Assembly: GCF_018390735.1 (NCBI RefSeq)
Contig: NZ_JAHBCL010000025.1
Coordinates: forward strand, 1-64,000
Source of the DNA: Fusibacter paucivorans
GTDB lineage: Bacteria; Bacillota; Clostridia; Peptostreptococcales; Acidaminobacteraceae
Reading direction: 5' to 3'
Length of the DNA: 64,000 nt
The notes beneath the pieces were generated by a model, which worked only from the letters and a program-made list of their open reading frames with translations, was not told the origin of the DNA and ran no database searches. Position 1 is the stretch's first letter. Each line of letters begins with the position of its first letter. Below, piece by piece: positions 16,662 through 24,138 of this stretch. The position numbers were made by a program, and so were the translations under genes.

Positions 16662-16855
16662 GATGGTCGTGTGATGTCATGCCGTGGCAGTAATTACGTA
16701 ACTAATAATGAACATTGATTAATCATCCTTCAATGCTTAGAATGCAGTTTTCGGCATAAATAATAGCACAGATGGTGATCCTACAGAATGTTTGCGTGAC
16801 AATATTCAGAAAGATTGAGCTTGTATGCTCGTTAATGGGTTATATAATGATGAAA

Positions 16856-16883
16856 CAGCCTTCGAGAGAGGGCTGCTTTTTTT
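16856..16883 (+). terminator. Intrinsic terminator downstream of the btu operon
   Basis: CAGCCTTC/GAGGGCTG stem with GAGA loop, then CTTTTTTT. It lies about 195 bp after btuD; nothing else is recognised in 16662-16855. Confidence 0.75.
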
Positions 16884-16916
16884 ATCATACATAGCCTATA
16901 TAGGTTGGAAGCGAAT

Positions 16917-17168
16917 TTATAAAGATGCTTTTAAACTGTCATACAACCAATTGACAACGTTTACAGCATCCTGATCAGCAGAAGTGGTATTGCCGGGGAA
17001 TTCCGTTACCATCAAGCCACTAATACGGTGATCCTTTAAAGTGATCCCAGAAGACTTTTGAGATCGCTAGGTGACAAAGCCGGCATGGTGTAATATGGCA
17101 GGCGCTTTTTCTGTTCCTGACATAAGTGCGCCGTAATTAGCAGGAATACCTGCAAACAAAATTTTCAT
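16917..17168 (-). pseudogene. Remnant of an arginase/agmatinase-family gene
   Basis: On the minus strand a well-placed GGGAGA and ATG (17168) open MKILFAGIPANYGALMSGTE then KAPAILHHAGFVT, the usual start of ureohydrolase-family proteins (small-molecule name motif GxPxxYG...GxxxAP). An in-frame TAG follows at codon 34. After it, in the same frame, comes HRISGLMVTEFPGN and NVVNWLYDSLKASL to a TAA, like the family's C-terminal EV/TEF strand and last helix. The 200 or so residues between, with the metal-binding DAHxD motifs, are missing. So this is a gene with an internal deletion and a stop. Family assignment is moderate because only the ends remain. Confidence 0.55.
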
Positions 17169-17197
17169 AATTGTCTCCCGTATTTAGTAAAATCATA

Positions 17198-17216
17198 TTT
17201 AGTATGTTACACTAAA
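17198..17216. promoter_or_regulatory. Imperfect palindrome between arginase remnant and CGNR gene
   Basis: TTTAGTATGTTACACTAAA: outer 6-bp arms TTTAGT/ACTAAA are perfect. A further half site TTTAGTAA lies at 17183-17190. Candidate operator of the divergent CGNR regulator. Confidence 0.5.
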
Positions 17217-17273
17217 AATAATACCAATTTTCAACGTAACAATTAATAATGGGTTTAGGAGGTTACAGATGGT

Positions 17274-17789
17274 ATGTATACGCGTAGCTTTGATTTAGTG
17301 AATACCTTTTGGTATTTAGAATATGAAAAAATTGAAGAACTTGATAATTTGCAGTGGCTCAACACATACTTGCTGCCGCCGGAAGACCAACTGGATACAA
17401 TTTCAGAAGAAGCGTTAACTGTTTTAAAAGAACTTAGGCAGTTTGCGCGTGATTTGTTTGACGGCAATATTTCGGAGGATGTGACGGCGAAATTAAATGG
17501 CTATTTAGCCGGAACACCTTATTATCCTAGGATTGAAGAAACCAGCAATGGAAGCCGCATCACATTTAAGCCAAATGGTGACGGCGTGGCGAAGCTCTTG
17601 ACAGATGTTGCACTAGAACTGGCAACGTTATTAACAGAGGAACAGATATCATCTATCAAACGGTGCCAAAATGAGGCGTGCGGATATTACTTTCTTGATA
17701 ACAGTAAGAATCAAAGCCGAAAGTTTTGTTCCAAGAAGTGCAATAGTCTCATCAAAACACGAAATTTCAGGGCGCGCCATAAAACCTAG
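17274..17789 (+). CDS. CGNR zinc-finger regulator (ABATE-type)
   Basis: A 171-residue protein. An N-terminal helical ABATE-like domain (SFDLVNTF near the start) is followed by a C-terminal CGNR zinc finger at about 130-171: Cys in RCQNEACGYYFLD, then SKNQSRKFCSKKCNSL and RNFRARHKT. In canonical members the second pair reads CGNR; here it is CNSL, a variation. The four Cys for zinc are kept. The family is taken to be stress-linked transcription factors. AGGAGG at 17257-17262 lies 11 bases before this ATG. It is divergent from the arginase-family remnant, which may have been its target. Confidence 0.82.
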   Translation: MYTRSFDLVNTFWYLEYEKIEELDNLQWLNTYLLPPEDQLDTISEEALTVLKELRQFARDLFDGNISEDVTAKLNGYLAGTPYYPRIEETSNGSRITFKPNGDGVAKLLTDVALELATLLTEEQISSIKRCQNEACGYYFLDNSKNQSRKFCSKKCNSLIKTRNFRARHKT

Positions 17790-17816
17790 GAATTGATATT
17801 GCTTGGCTAAATGACA

Positions 17817-17845
17817 TTGCGCATGGTGCCGGCATACGGTATCAT
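17817..17845 (+). promoter_or_regulatory. Possible promoter of the sigma-54 activator gene
   Basis: TTGCGC (17817-17822), 17-base spacer, TATCAT (17840-17845), about 40 bp before the TTG start. Confidence 0.4.
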
Positions 17846-17886
17846 TAAGATGTAAAAAGCATAGATGAATACACTGGAGGTGTGCG

Positions 17887-19866
17887 TTGCCGTCGAAAAA
17901 ATTACATCAAGAGACAGAAAAATACCGAAAAGCTTGGGAAAAGTACGTGGCAACCGGTCTCGTTGCGGATCCAACAATGCGGAAGATTATTATTGCATCG
18001 TGGCGGCGCAGTAGAGCCTATGGGGTTGATCCTCATTCAACTTCCCTTGAAATAGAGCTGACGGGCGAACGCTTTCAACAGCGTCGAGAAGCCTTTAAAC
18101 CAATTTTAGATATAGCACTGCCCTTTATGGAGAGTATTTACAATGCAGTCGGTGAGAGTGGTATGATTATCAGTTTTTCTGATGCCAATGGTTATATTTT
18201 AGAGCGTATTGGTGCCGACAATGTTTTTTCAGAGCTTCAGCGTTTCAGAGGCATGAATCTATCTGAAGAGCGAATGGGTACCAATGCCATTGCACTTGCG
18301 CTAAAAAAAGGTATGGCATTGCAAGTCATCGGCGCAGAGCATTTCAATGTAGTATTCCATAATAAAACCACATCAGCGGCGCCGATTAAAGATATTGACG
18401 GCAATATCCTCGGCGTCTTGAGTGTTTCCGGAACTTGTGAAACCGTTCACCCGCATACGCTTGGCATGGTGCTCGCATCGGCGCTGGCGATTGAACACGA
18501 AATACGTCTGAAACAAATTAATGATGACTTAACCATTGCCAACGAGCATTTGGATGCGATTATGCAGTCGATTTCCGAAGGGATTATTACTGTCAATGAT
18601 GCTGGGGTTATTACGGATTCTAATTTGCATGCCAGAAAAGTGATGCGGCGCTCCTTAGATGAGCTGGTTGGCAAAACGCTGGATCAAGTGATAAAGAATC
18701 CCGTTTTCGATTTTATTACGCAATTATCTGCGAATGAAGAGCGCGAAGTTCAGTATTATGCCAACGGCAGAAAGAAAACACTTTTGGTTTCATCAAAGCC
18801 AATCTATGCACAAGATAAGACATTAAAGGAATATCTGTTGATATTTAGGGAAACAAAGCGCGTTTATTCACAGGTAAACAAGCTGTTCGGTTCAAAAGCC
18901 ATTTATACTTTTGACGATATCCTGGGTGAAAGCAAGGAAATTCAGGATGCCATTCGCATGGCGAAACTGGTTTCGGCAACCGATGCGACGATTTTGCTGC
19001 ACGGTGAGAGCGGTACGGGCAAGGAAATGTTCGCGCAGGGGATTCATAATGCTTCTCAGCGTAAAAATCATTCATTTGTCTTTATTAACTGTGGTGCAAT
19101 TCCGCGGGATCTGGTTGCCAGTGAACTCTTCGGTTATGTAGAAGGTGCCTTTACCAGTGCGCGTAAGGGCGGCAATCCCGGAAAATTTGAGCTCGCAGAT
19201 GGCGGAACGCTTTTTCTCGATGAGATTGGCGATATGCCGCTTGACACACAGGCCAATCTGCTGCGTGTCCTCGAGACCAAAGAAGTTGTGCGGGTTGGCG
19301 GCAATGAAGTGATCCCCGTGGACGTTCGCGTGATTGCGGCAACCCATAAAGACCTTGCAGCAGAAGTAGAAAAGGGCAACTTTAGAAGCGACTTGTTCTA
19401 CAGGCTCAATGTTATGCCGATTAAGACACCGTCGCTGCGTGAACGCCGTGAAGATATCAAAAAATTGATAAACCGATTTTATTCGCAGTTTGTTAACCGT
19501 GATGACCAACGGCTCCTTATTGACGAGAGTTTTTACCTTCAAATGATGCAGTACGATTGGCCCGGCAATGTCAGAGAACTTCAAAACGTGATGCAGCTCG
19601 TTACGAATATTGTCGGTGAGGGCGAATATCTGTCAAGTAAACATCTCCCAATCTATGTAAAAGATGCGTTGGGTGCATCATCACAGCTTCCGCAGCAGAT
19701 TTCAGGAGAGCTGACGCGCGTCAGTCCGCTGAGCGTTGTTGAACGACAAGCGATTCTTAAAGCGCTTGATGCAGCGGACAACAACCTTGCCAAGGCAGCT
19801 AAATTGTTAGAAATAGGCCGCAGTACCCTTTATCGAAAAATTGAAAAATACGATATTAAGCTTTGA
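17887..19866 (+). CDS. AcoR-type sigma-54-dependent transcriptional activator
   Basis: A 659-residue enhancer-binding protein. Order: N-terminal SRRAYGVDP-like segment (about 38-50), GAF-type sensor (about 65-205), PAS domain (about 215-320), AAA+ ATPase (about 340-575) and a Fis-type HTH (about 630-659, AKAAKLLEIGRSTLYRKIEK). Walker A is GESGTGKE (about 373) and Walker B GTLFLDEIGDM. The sigma-54 contact loop is GAFTSA (about 420) instead of GAFTGA, a variant known in AcoR-like proteins. The start is TTG 17887 behind GGAGG. Directly downstream are three dyads and a -24/-12 promoter before the antiporter operon, so that operon is the likely target. The signal sensed is unknown. Confidence 0.9.
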   Translation: MPSKKLHQETEKYRKAWEKYVATGLVADPTMRKIIIASWRRSRAYGVDPHSTSLEIELTGERFQQRREAFKPILDIALPFMESIYNAVGESGMIISFSDANGYILERIGADNVFSELQRFRGMNLSEERMGTNAIALALKKGMALQVIGAEHFNVVFHNKTTSAAPIKDIDGNILGVLSVSGTCETVHPHTLGMVLASALAIEHEIRLKQINDDLTIANEHLDAIMQSISEGIITVNDAGVITDSNLHARKVMRRSLDELVGKTLDQVIKNPVFDFITQLSANEEREVQYYANGRKKTLLVSSKPIYAQDKTLKEYLLIFRETKRVYSQVNKLFGSKAIYTFDDILGESKEIQDAIRMAKLVSATDATILLHGESGTGKEMFAQGIHNASQRKNHSFVFINCGAIPRDLVASELFGYVEGAFTSARKGGNPGKFELADGGTLFLDEIGDMPLDTQANLLRVLETKEVVRVGGNEVIPVDVRVIAATHKDLAAEVEKGNFRSDLFYRLNVMPIKTPSLRERREDIKKLINRFYSQFVNRDDQRLLIDESFYLQMMQYDWPGNVRELQNVMQLVTNIVGEGEYLSSKHLPIYVKDALGASSQLPQQISGELTRVSPLSVVERQAILKALDAADNNLAKAAKLLEIGRSTLYRKIEKYDIKL

Positions 19867-19888
19867 TGAGCATAAATCCATCAGAAAA

Positions 19889-19968
19889 TGCATCGTTTTG
19901 ATACATGTGTATCGAATCGATGCATTGTTTTTTCCTTAGATTAGCGAAATATGCATCGTTTTGATACA
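19889..19968. promoter_or_regulatory. Three activator-binding dyads (enhancer)
   Basis: The 17-bp motif TGYATCGNNNYGATRCA occurs at 19889-19905, 19908-19924 and 19952-19968, 170-250 bp before the predicted start of the antiporter transcript. Position, symmetry and number fit upstream activator sites of the sigma-54 regulator encoded just before. A weak GGCC..GGC hairpin with T runs (20024-20043) could end the regulator transcript. Confidence 0.78.
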
Positions 19969-20110
19969 TAAAGCTAAATTGTCTGAAAAATCTATCGGGA
20001 ATCACATGCATTTCAATGGCCTTTTAGGGCTTTTTTTGTTTTTTTGGATACAGGTATTTCAACTGTCGAGACGGTTTTCAACTATTTTGTAGGCATGTGC
20101 GCCTTTAATT

Positions 20111-20126
20111 TGGCATCAATATTGCG
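20111..20126 (+). promoter_or_regulatory. Sigma-54 (-24/-12) promoter of the antiporter operon
   Basis: TGGCATCAATATTGCG against consensus TGGCAYRNNNNTTGCW: the GG and GC dinucleotides are exactly 12 bp apart. Start of transcription would be near 20137, about 30 bp before the first gene. No competing sigma-A promoter is obvious. Confidence 0.78.
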
Positions 20127-20167
20127 AGTTATATATAACGTGTAATCAATGAGGGGAGGTGGCAACT

Positions 20168-20647
20168 GTGAAGAATATCATCATGGAAATCATCGTGCTG
20201 TCAGTGTTTTTTCTGGTATTGAGTGAGAAGCTGACACTTGTCAACATGCTTGTCGCAATAATCATTGCAACGGCTGTTATCACCTTTAAAGATCAGCGCG
20301 GCAATGTGTCACGTTATCTTTCACCGTCTTTGGCATTAAAGTGGATTGCTTATCTGGGCATCTTGTTTTTTGAAGTCGTCAAAGCGAATTTTCAAGTGGC
20401 AGCTATTGCACTTTCAAAAAATATGGATGTTGCACCTGAAGTCATTCCTTTTGAAAGTGTGCTGCACGATCCGTGGCTTTTGACGATACTCGCCAATTCC
20501 ATAACATTGACACCTGGTACAATGACCGTCACGATGACGGGGAACCGGCTTCGGGTGCATTGCCTTAACAGACGGTATGCAGAGGGGCTTAAAGGAATGC
20601 ATATGGAGAAACTGCTTCATGAAATAGAAGGGGAATTAAATGGATAG
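20168..20647 (+). CDS. mrpE: Mrp/Mbh-type antiporter subunit E (MbhA-like)
   Basis: A 159-residue protein with an N-terminal pair of membrane helices and the MnhE/MrpE signature: PFESVLHDPWLLTILANSIT then LTPGTMTVTM. Part of a multisubunit cation/proton antiporter in the cytoplasmic membrane. GTG 20168 is preferred, 8 bases after GGGGAGG; GTG 20159 overlaps that site. First gene of a ten-gene operon with overlapping ends, transcribed from the sigma-54 promoter. It overlaps the next gene by 8 bp. Confidence 0.88.
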   Translation: MKNIIMEIIVLSVFFLVLSEKLTLVNMLVAIIIATAVITFKDQRGNVSRYLSPSLALKWIAYLGILFFEVVKANFQVAAIALSKNMDVAPEVIPFESVLHDPWLLTILANSITLTPGTMTVTMTGNRLRVHCLNRRYAEGLKGMHMEKLLHEIEGELNG

Positions 20648-20987
20648 ATTTTATATGGTAGCGATCATTTTTTTGGCAGTTACCATTAGCCTGTGTATGG
20701 TTCGCGTTATCAAAGGGCCGACAAGAGGCGATCGGATTATTGGTATAAATATTATTGGGACAAAGACGATGGTGATTATCGCGCTGATCTCATTTTTGAT
20801 GAAGGAAGTTTATTTTATTGATGTCGTACTCGTCTATGCATTGATTTCTTTCATTGGTTCTTTTGCTGTGGCTAGAGAGCTTGACGATGATGGCGAAGCA
20901 TTTCCAGATGGCTTGTTTGACGATGATTTTTCGGCAGACGGCAAGATGGAAGCTGTTGCAATAGTCGAGGAGGCATCAAATGATTAA
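20640..20987 (+). CDS. mrpF: Mrp/Mbh-type antiporter subunit F (MbhB-like)
   Basis: A 115-residue protein with three membrane helices. VRVIKGPTRGDRIIGINIIGTK and DVVLVYALISFIGSFAVAREL are the MnhF/MrpF pattern. The tail after residue 85 is unusually acidic (ELDDDGEAFPDGLFDDDFS), longer than in typical MrpF of about 90 residues. Overlaps mrpE and mrpG by 8 bp each. Confidence 0.88.
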   Translation: MDRFYMVAIIFLAVTISLCMVRVIKGPTRGDRIIGINIIGTKTMVIIALISFLMKEVYFIDVVLVYALISFIGSFAVARELDDDGEAFPDGLFDDDFSADGKMEAVAIVEEASND

Positions 20988-21267
20988 TGTACTTTCGATG
21001 ATTTTAATCGGATTTGGCCTGTTTTTCTTCTTTGTGGGAACCGTTGGCGTTTTACGATTTCCAGACGCATTGACCCGGGCGCACGGTGCTGCAAAATGTG
21101 ATACATTAGGCGCCGTCCTAAGCATTTTGGGATTGATTCTACAGGCGGGATTTACAGTCGCCGCCTTGAAGCTTGTACTCGTCATTCTATTTTTATGGAC
21201 GGCGAATCCAACGGCAACACATGTAATCGCAAAGGCAATTTATCGAAATCGGCATCAGGAGGAGTAG
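20980..21267 (+). CDS. mrpG: Mrp/Mbh-type antiporter subunit G (MbhC-like)
   Basis: A 95-residue protein with three helices. FFFVGTVGVLRFPDALTRAH then GAAKCDTLGAVLSILGL is the conserved MnhG/MrpG motif, and LWTANPTATHVIAKAIYR closes it. A small structural subunit of the antiporter complex. It ends 3 bp before the next gene. Confidence 0.9.
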   Translation: MINVLSMILIGFGLFFFFVGTVGVLRFPDALTRAHGAAKCDTLGAVLSILGLILQAGFTVAALKLVLVILFLWTANPTATHVIAKAIYRNRHQEE

Positions 21268-21270
21268 GCC

Positions 21271-21510
21271 GTGGATGTTTTTAATATTATGGTACTGGCG
21301 ATTATGATTGCCGGTGCTGTCGCAGCAGCTAGGACAAAAAACTTATTGGGTGCCGTCATTATCTTTATGGTGTATTCGCTGATGATGGCTATCTTATGGC
21401 AGCGCATGAATGCACCGGATCTCGCTATAACAGAAGCGGCAGTTGGTGCCGGGATTACTTCTATTCTGTTTATCGTCACACTTCGAAAAATTAAGGGGAT
21501 GAAAAAATGA
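21271..21510 (+). CDS. MbhD-like subunit (C-terminal MrpA segment, DUF4040)
   Basis: A 79-residue, three-helix protein. MNAPDLAITEAAVGAGITSI is the DUF4040/MbhD motif that in Bacillus is part of the C-terminus of the large MrpA. Here it is a separate gene, as in archaeal mbh and mrp-like operons. GTG start behind GGAGG. The Asp/Glu pair in the motif lies within a membrane helix and is thought to belong to a proton or cation path. Confidence 0.82.
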   Translation: MDVFNIMVLAIMIAGAVAAARTKNLLGAVIIFMVYSLMMAILWQRMNAPDLAITEAAVGAGITSILFIVTLRKIKGMKK

Positions 21511-21794
21511 AACCAATCGTAGCAACGCTTTTAACTGTATGCTTTATAGGATTCTTATTACTGGCCGTCGTCGAAATGCCTGCCGTGGGGGCGGATAGTC
21601 TGCCAATGCATAATGAAGTAATGGACAAGTATGTCGACGACGCCATTGAGGATACCGGAGCGATTAATATTGTTGCGGCGATTATTTTAGACTACAGAGC
21701 TTTTGACACTTTCGTTGAAGCCTCTGTCATTTTTACAGCACTCGTCTGTATTTTGATTGTATTGAAAAGGAGTGGATCACGGTATGAAAAGTAG
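21507..21794 (+). CDS. MbhE-like subunit
   Basis: A 95-residue protein with an N-terminal helix, an extracellular loop (about 25-50) and a C-terminal helix. AAIILDYRAFDTFVEASVIF then TALVCILIV is the MbhE pattern, homologous to the last part of MrpA (also seen at the MrpB N-terminus). The start overlaps the previous stop as ATGA. With the preceding gene it replaces the C-terminal part of a fused MrpA. Confidence 0.8.
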   Translation: MKPIVATLLTVCFIGFLLLAVVEMPAVGADSLPMHNEVMDKYVDDAIEDTGAINIVAAIILDYRAFDTFVEASVIFTALVCILIVLKRSGSRYEK

Positions 21795-22221
21795 TATTGC
21801 TAAACACGTTTCGGGTTTGCTGTTACCATTTGTTCAGGTTTTTGGGATCTACGTTATTTTGTTTGGTCATTTGTCGCCGGGGGGCGGCTTTGCAGGGGGG
21901 AGTATTCTAGGTGCAAGTATGATCTTGTATCGTTTTGTCTACGGTGCGGAAGCTTCGGACCGTAAATTCAAGTACCATTATATGTTGAAAATCGCATGTA
22001 CAGCACTTATTTTTTACGGATTGATCAAAGGCTATGTCTTTGTCGGCGCCTTTTTAGGTTGGCATAATCCCGTCGGGACGGGAACGGTTGGTTCGCTTTT
22101 CAGCGGCGGTTTTATTATGCCGCTGAACGTGCTCGTCGGTGCGGTCGTTGCCATAACATTCTATTTTATTGCAACTTTATTTGAAGAAGGGGATTTTGGC
22201 AATGCAGACCCTCATCAATAA
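21784..22221 (+). CDS. mrpB: Mrp-type antiporter subunit B (MbhF-like)
   Basis: A 145-residue protein with four helices. FVQVFGIYVILFGHLSPGGG followed by FAGGSILGASMILYRF is the MnhB/MrpB signature. ATG 21784 is preferred: AAAGGAG ends at 21772 and a longer ORF from GTG 21772 overlaps that site. It overlaps the previous gene by 11 bp. Confidence 0.9.
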   Translation: MKSSIAKHVSGLLLPFVQVFGIYVILFGHLSPGGGFAGGSILGASMILYRFVYGAEASDRKFKYHYMLKIACTALIFYGLIKGYVFVGAFLGWHNPVGTGTVGSLFSGGFIMPLNVLVGAVVAITFYFIATLFEEGDFGNADPHQ

Positions 22222-22564
22222 TTACATGTTTGTCGGTGCCGTTATCATGTTCGGCATCGGCTTTATGATTTTACTTTTACACAATAATCTCATTAAGAAA
22301 ATAATTGGCATGAATATTATGGATACGTCCATATTCCTGCTCTTTGTCTCGCTGGGGTATATTGACGGCAAGGAAGCGCCAATTATCGTTGGCGGCGTGC
22401 TGCATCATAACGGTTACGTCAATCCTATCCCAACAGGGCTGATGCTGACCGGAATCGTTGTAGCCGTGAGTATGACTGCTTTTATGCTGGCGCTTACTAT
22501 TAAACTTTATGAGTTGTACGGCACAATTGAATTAGATGAAATACAAAATATTCGAGGTGGATGA
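22202..22564 (+). CDS. mrpC: Mrp-type antiporter subunit C (MbhG/NuoK-like)
   Basis: A 120-residue, three-helix NuoK homologue. NNLIKKIIGMNIMDTSIFLL is the conserved core, and NPIPTGLMLTGIVVAVSMTA is typical of MrpC. ATG 22202 is chosen behind GAAGGGG. It overlaps mrpB by 20 bp and mrpD by 4 (ATGA). Confidence 0.9.
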   Translation: MQTLINNYMFVGAVIMFGIGFMILLLHNNLIKKIIGMNIMDTSIFLLFVSLGYIDGKEAPIIVGGVLHHNGYVNPIPTGLMLTGIVVAVSMTAFMLALTIKLYELYGTIELDEIQNIRGG

Positions 22565-24087
22565 TTATGCTACAATGCTTAACCCTAGTCACTCATAACA
22601 CGGCATCACCTAATCTCGTCAAGCTGATCCCATTGGTTTCAATCATGCTGTTGATGCTCAGCGCTTTTATCATGCCGCTGCTGAAGAAGAAGCGGCACCT
22701 CTTCGGGCTTACCGGGGGCGCATTGGCAATACTGATGGTTCTGTCATTCGTGAATGTCGCTTATATCTACCAAAATGGCGGTTATTATTTTGACATTGGT
22801 CATTTTCCGGCGCCGTTTGGCATTTCGCTGCGTATTGGTGAAATTGAAAGTCTGATTGCACTGTTGTTTGCCATTGTTGATCTGATGGTCACTTGGTACG
22901 CTTACTATAGTTTGGAAAAGGAAATCAAAGAAAGCCGCATTGCCTTTTTTCATACGATGAATCTTTTACTGCTGGCGTCTTTGTTGGGCATCGTCTTTAC
23001 CAATGACGTATTCAACGGCTTTGTCTTTTTGGAAGTGAGCACACTGGCTGCCTGCGGTATAATTGTCGTCAAAGATAAGAAAACAAATATTAAAGCGGGC
23101 CTTAAATACTTGATTTTGAGTTCGCTCGGTTCCGGCCTCGTGCTGATGGGAATTGCCTTTATCTATTCACTTTCAGGTCATTTGAGTATGGATTATATTC
23201 ACGAAGCGATGATTGCCAATTTAGACGGCAAACAAAACACGATTCTTATCAGTGTTATCCTCTTTACGGTTGGTTTGGGAATCAAAGGAGCAATGTTCCC
23301 GCTTCACATATGGCTGCCGGATGCGCATGCTTCTGCGCCGAGTCCGTCAAGTGCCATTCTCTCTGCACTGGTGATTAAAGCACCAGTTATCTTTCTAATC
23401 AAAGTGTTCTATAAAGTCTATGGCACGCAAATCATTCATGAAACAGTTATTCTGGATCTTGTTCTGCTGTTTGGCGTTATGGGCATGATCTTCGGTTCGC
23501 TTTTCGCGCGATCTCAAAAAGAACTAAAGCGTATGATTGCGTATTCAAGCGTCGCTCAAATGGGTTATATTTTCTTTGCCATTGGCATTGGCAATACACT
23601 TGGCGTCGTCATGGCCATTTACCATATCGTTGCACATGCACTCACAAAGTCGAGCTTATTCTTAGCGGCGGGTTCATTTATTGAACAGACGGGCTTTAAA
23701 CATATTGAAGATTTTAGGGGCATTGGTAAAGAAATGCCGGTCACTCTTGGTATTTTTACCGTTAGTGGTCTATCCATGATTGGTATTCCCGTACTGCCGG
23801 GGTTTATCAGCAAGTGGAATTTGGCAATGGCATCCATACAAAGTGATAAACTCTATTTGCTTATCTTTTTGCTTATCAGCAGTTTGCTTAACGCCAGTTA
23901 TTATTTTCCGATTATTATCAATGGTTACTTTGGAGAAGAAAACCTCGATGGCAAAGTCTTTCTTTCCAAGAGCAAACCGATCAAACAGCTTTTACCACTG
24001 ATAATCTTGACAGTACTGATGGTACTCGTAGGATTTTTCTCAGGCAGTCTCATTGAATTTATTGAACGCGGCGTCTATACGGTATAA
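22561..24087 (+). CDS. mrpD: Mrp-type antiporter subunit D, first copy (MbhH/NuoN-like)
   Basis: A 508-residue membrane protein of the proton-translocating NuoL/M/N family with about 14 helices. The catalytic Glu is in FVFLEVSTLAACG (helix 5), the Lys in GLGIKGAMFPLHIWLPDAHA, and the later Lys in SALVIKAPVIFL. These residues form the proton half-channel, so the subunit looks functional. Two in-frame ATGs at 22561 and 22567 are possible. It is a core antiporter subunit. Confidence 0.9.
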   Translation: MIMLQCLTLVTHNTASPNLVKLIPLVSIMLLMLSAFIMPLLKKKRHLFGLTGGALAILMVLSFVNVAYIYQNGGYYFDIGHFPAPFGISLRIGEIESLIALLFAIVDLMVTWYAYYSLEKEIKESRIAFFHTMNLLLLASLLGIVFTNDVFNGFVFLEVSTLAACGIIVVKDKKTNIKAGLKYLILSSLGSGLVLMGIAFIYSLSGHLSMDYIHEAMIANLDGKQNTILISVILFTVGLGIKGAMFPLHIWLPDAHASAPSPSSAILSALVIKAPVIFLIKVFYKVYGTQIIHETVILDLVLLFGVMGMIFGSLFARSQKELKRMIAYSSVAQMGYIFFAIGIGNTLGVVMAIYHIVAHALTKSSLFLAAGSFIEQTGFKHIEDFRGIGKEMPVTLGIFTVSGLSMIGIPVLPGFISKWNLAMASIQSDKLYLLIFLLISSLLNASYYFPIIINGYFGEENLDGKVFLSKSKPIKQLLPLIILTVLMVLVGFFSGSLIEFIERGVYTV

Positions 24088-24138
24088 GCATGACAATTAA
24101 TAGATTAAAAATTGCAGTCTGAGAAAACGGAGTCTTAA

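Noticed and set aside
16680-16815. Further copy of the dispersed repeat
   Set aside because: Only short scattered matches (GAAGGAT, TCATTAT); not enough to call by eye.
17806-17822. Second sigma-54 promoter before the activator gene
   Set aside because: TGG and TTGC are present but the GG-GC spacing is 14, not 12.
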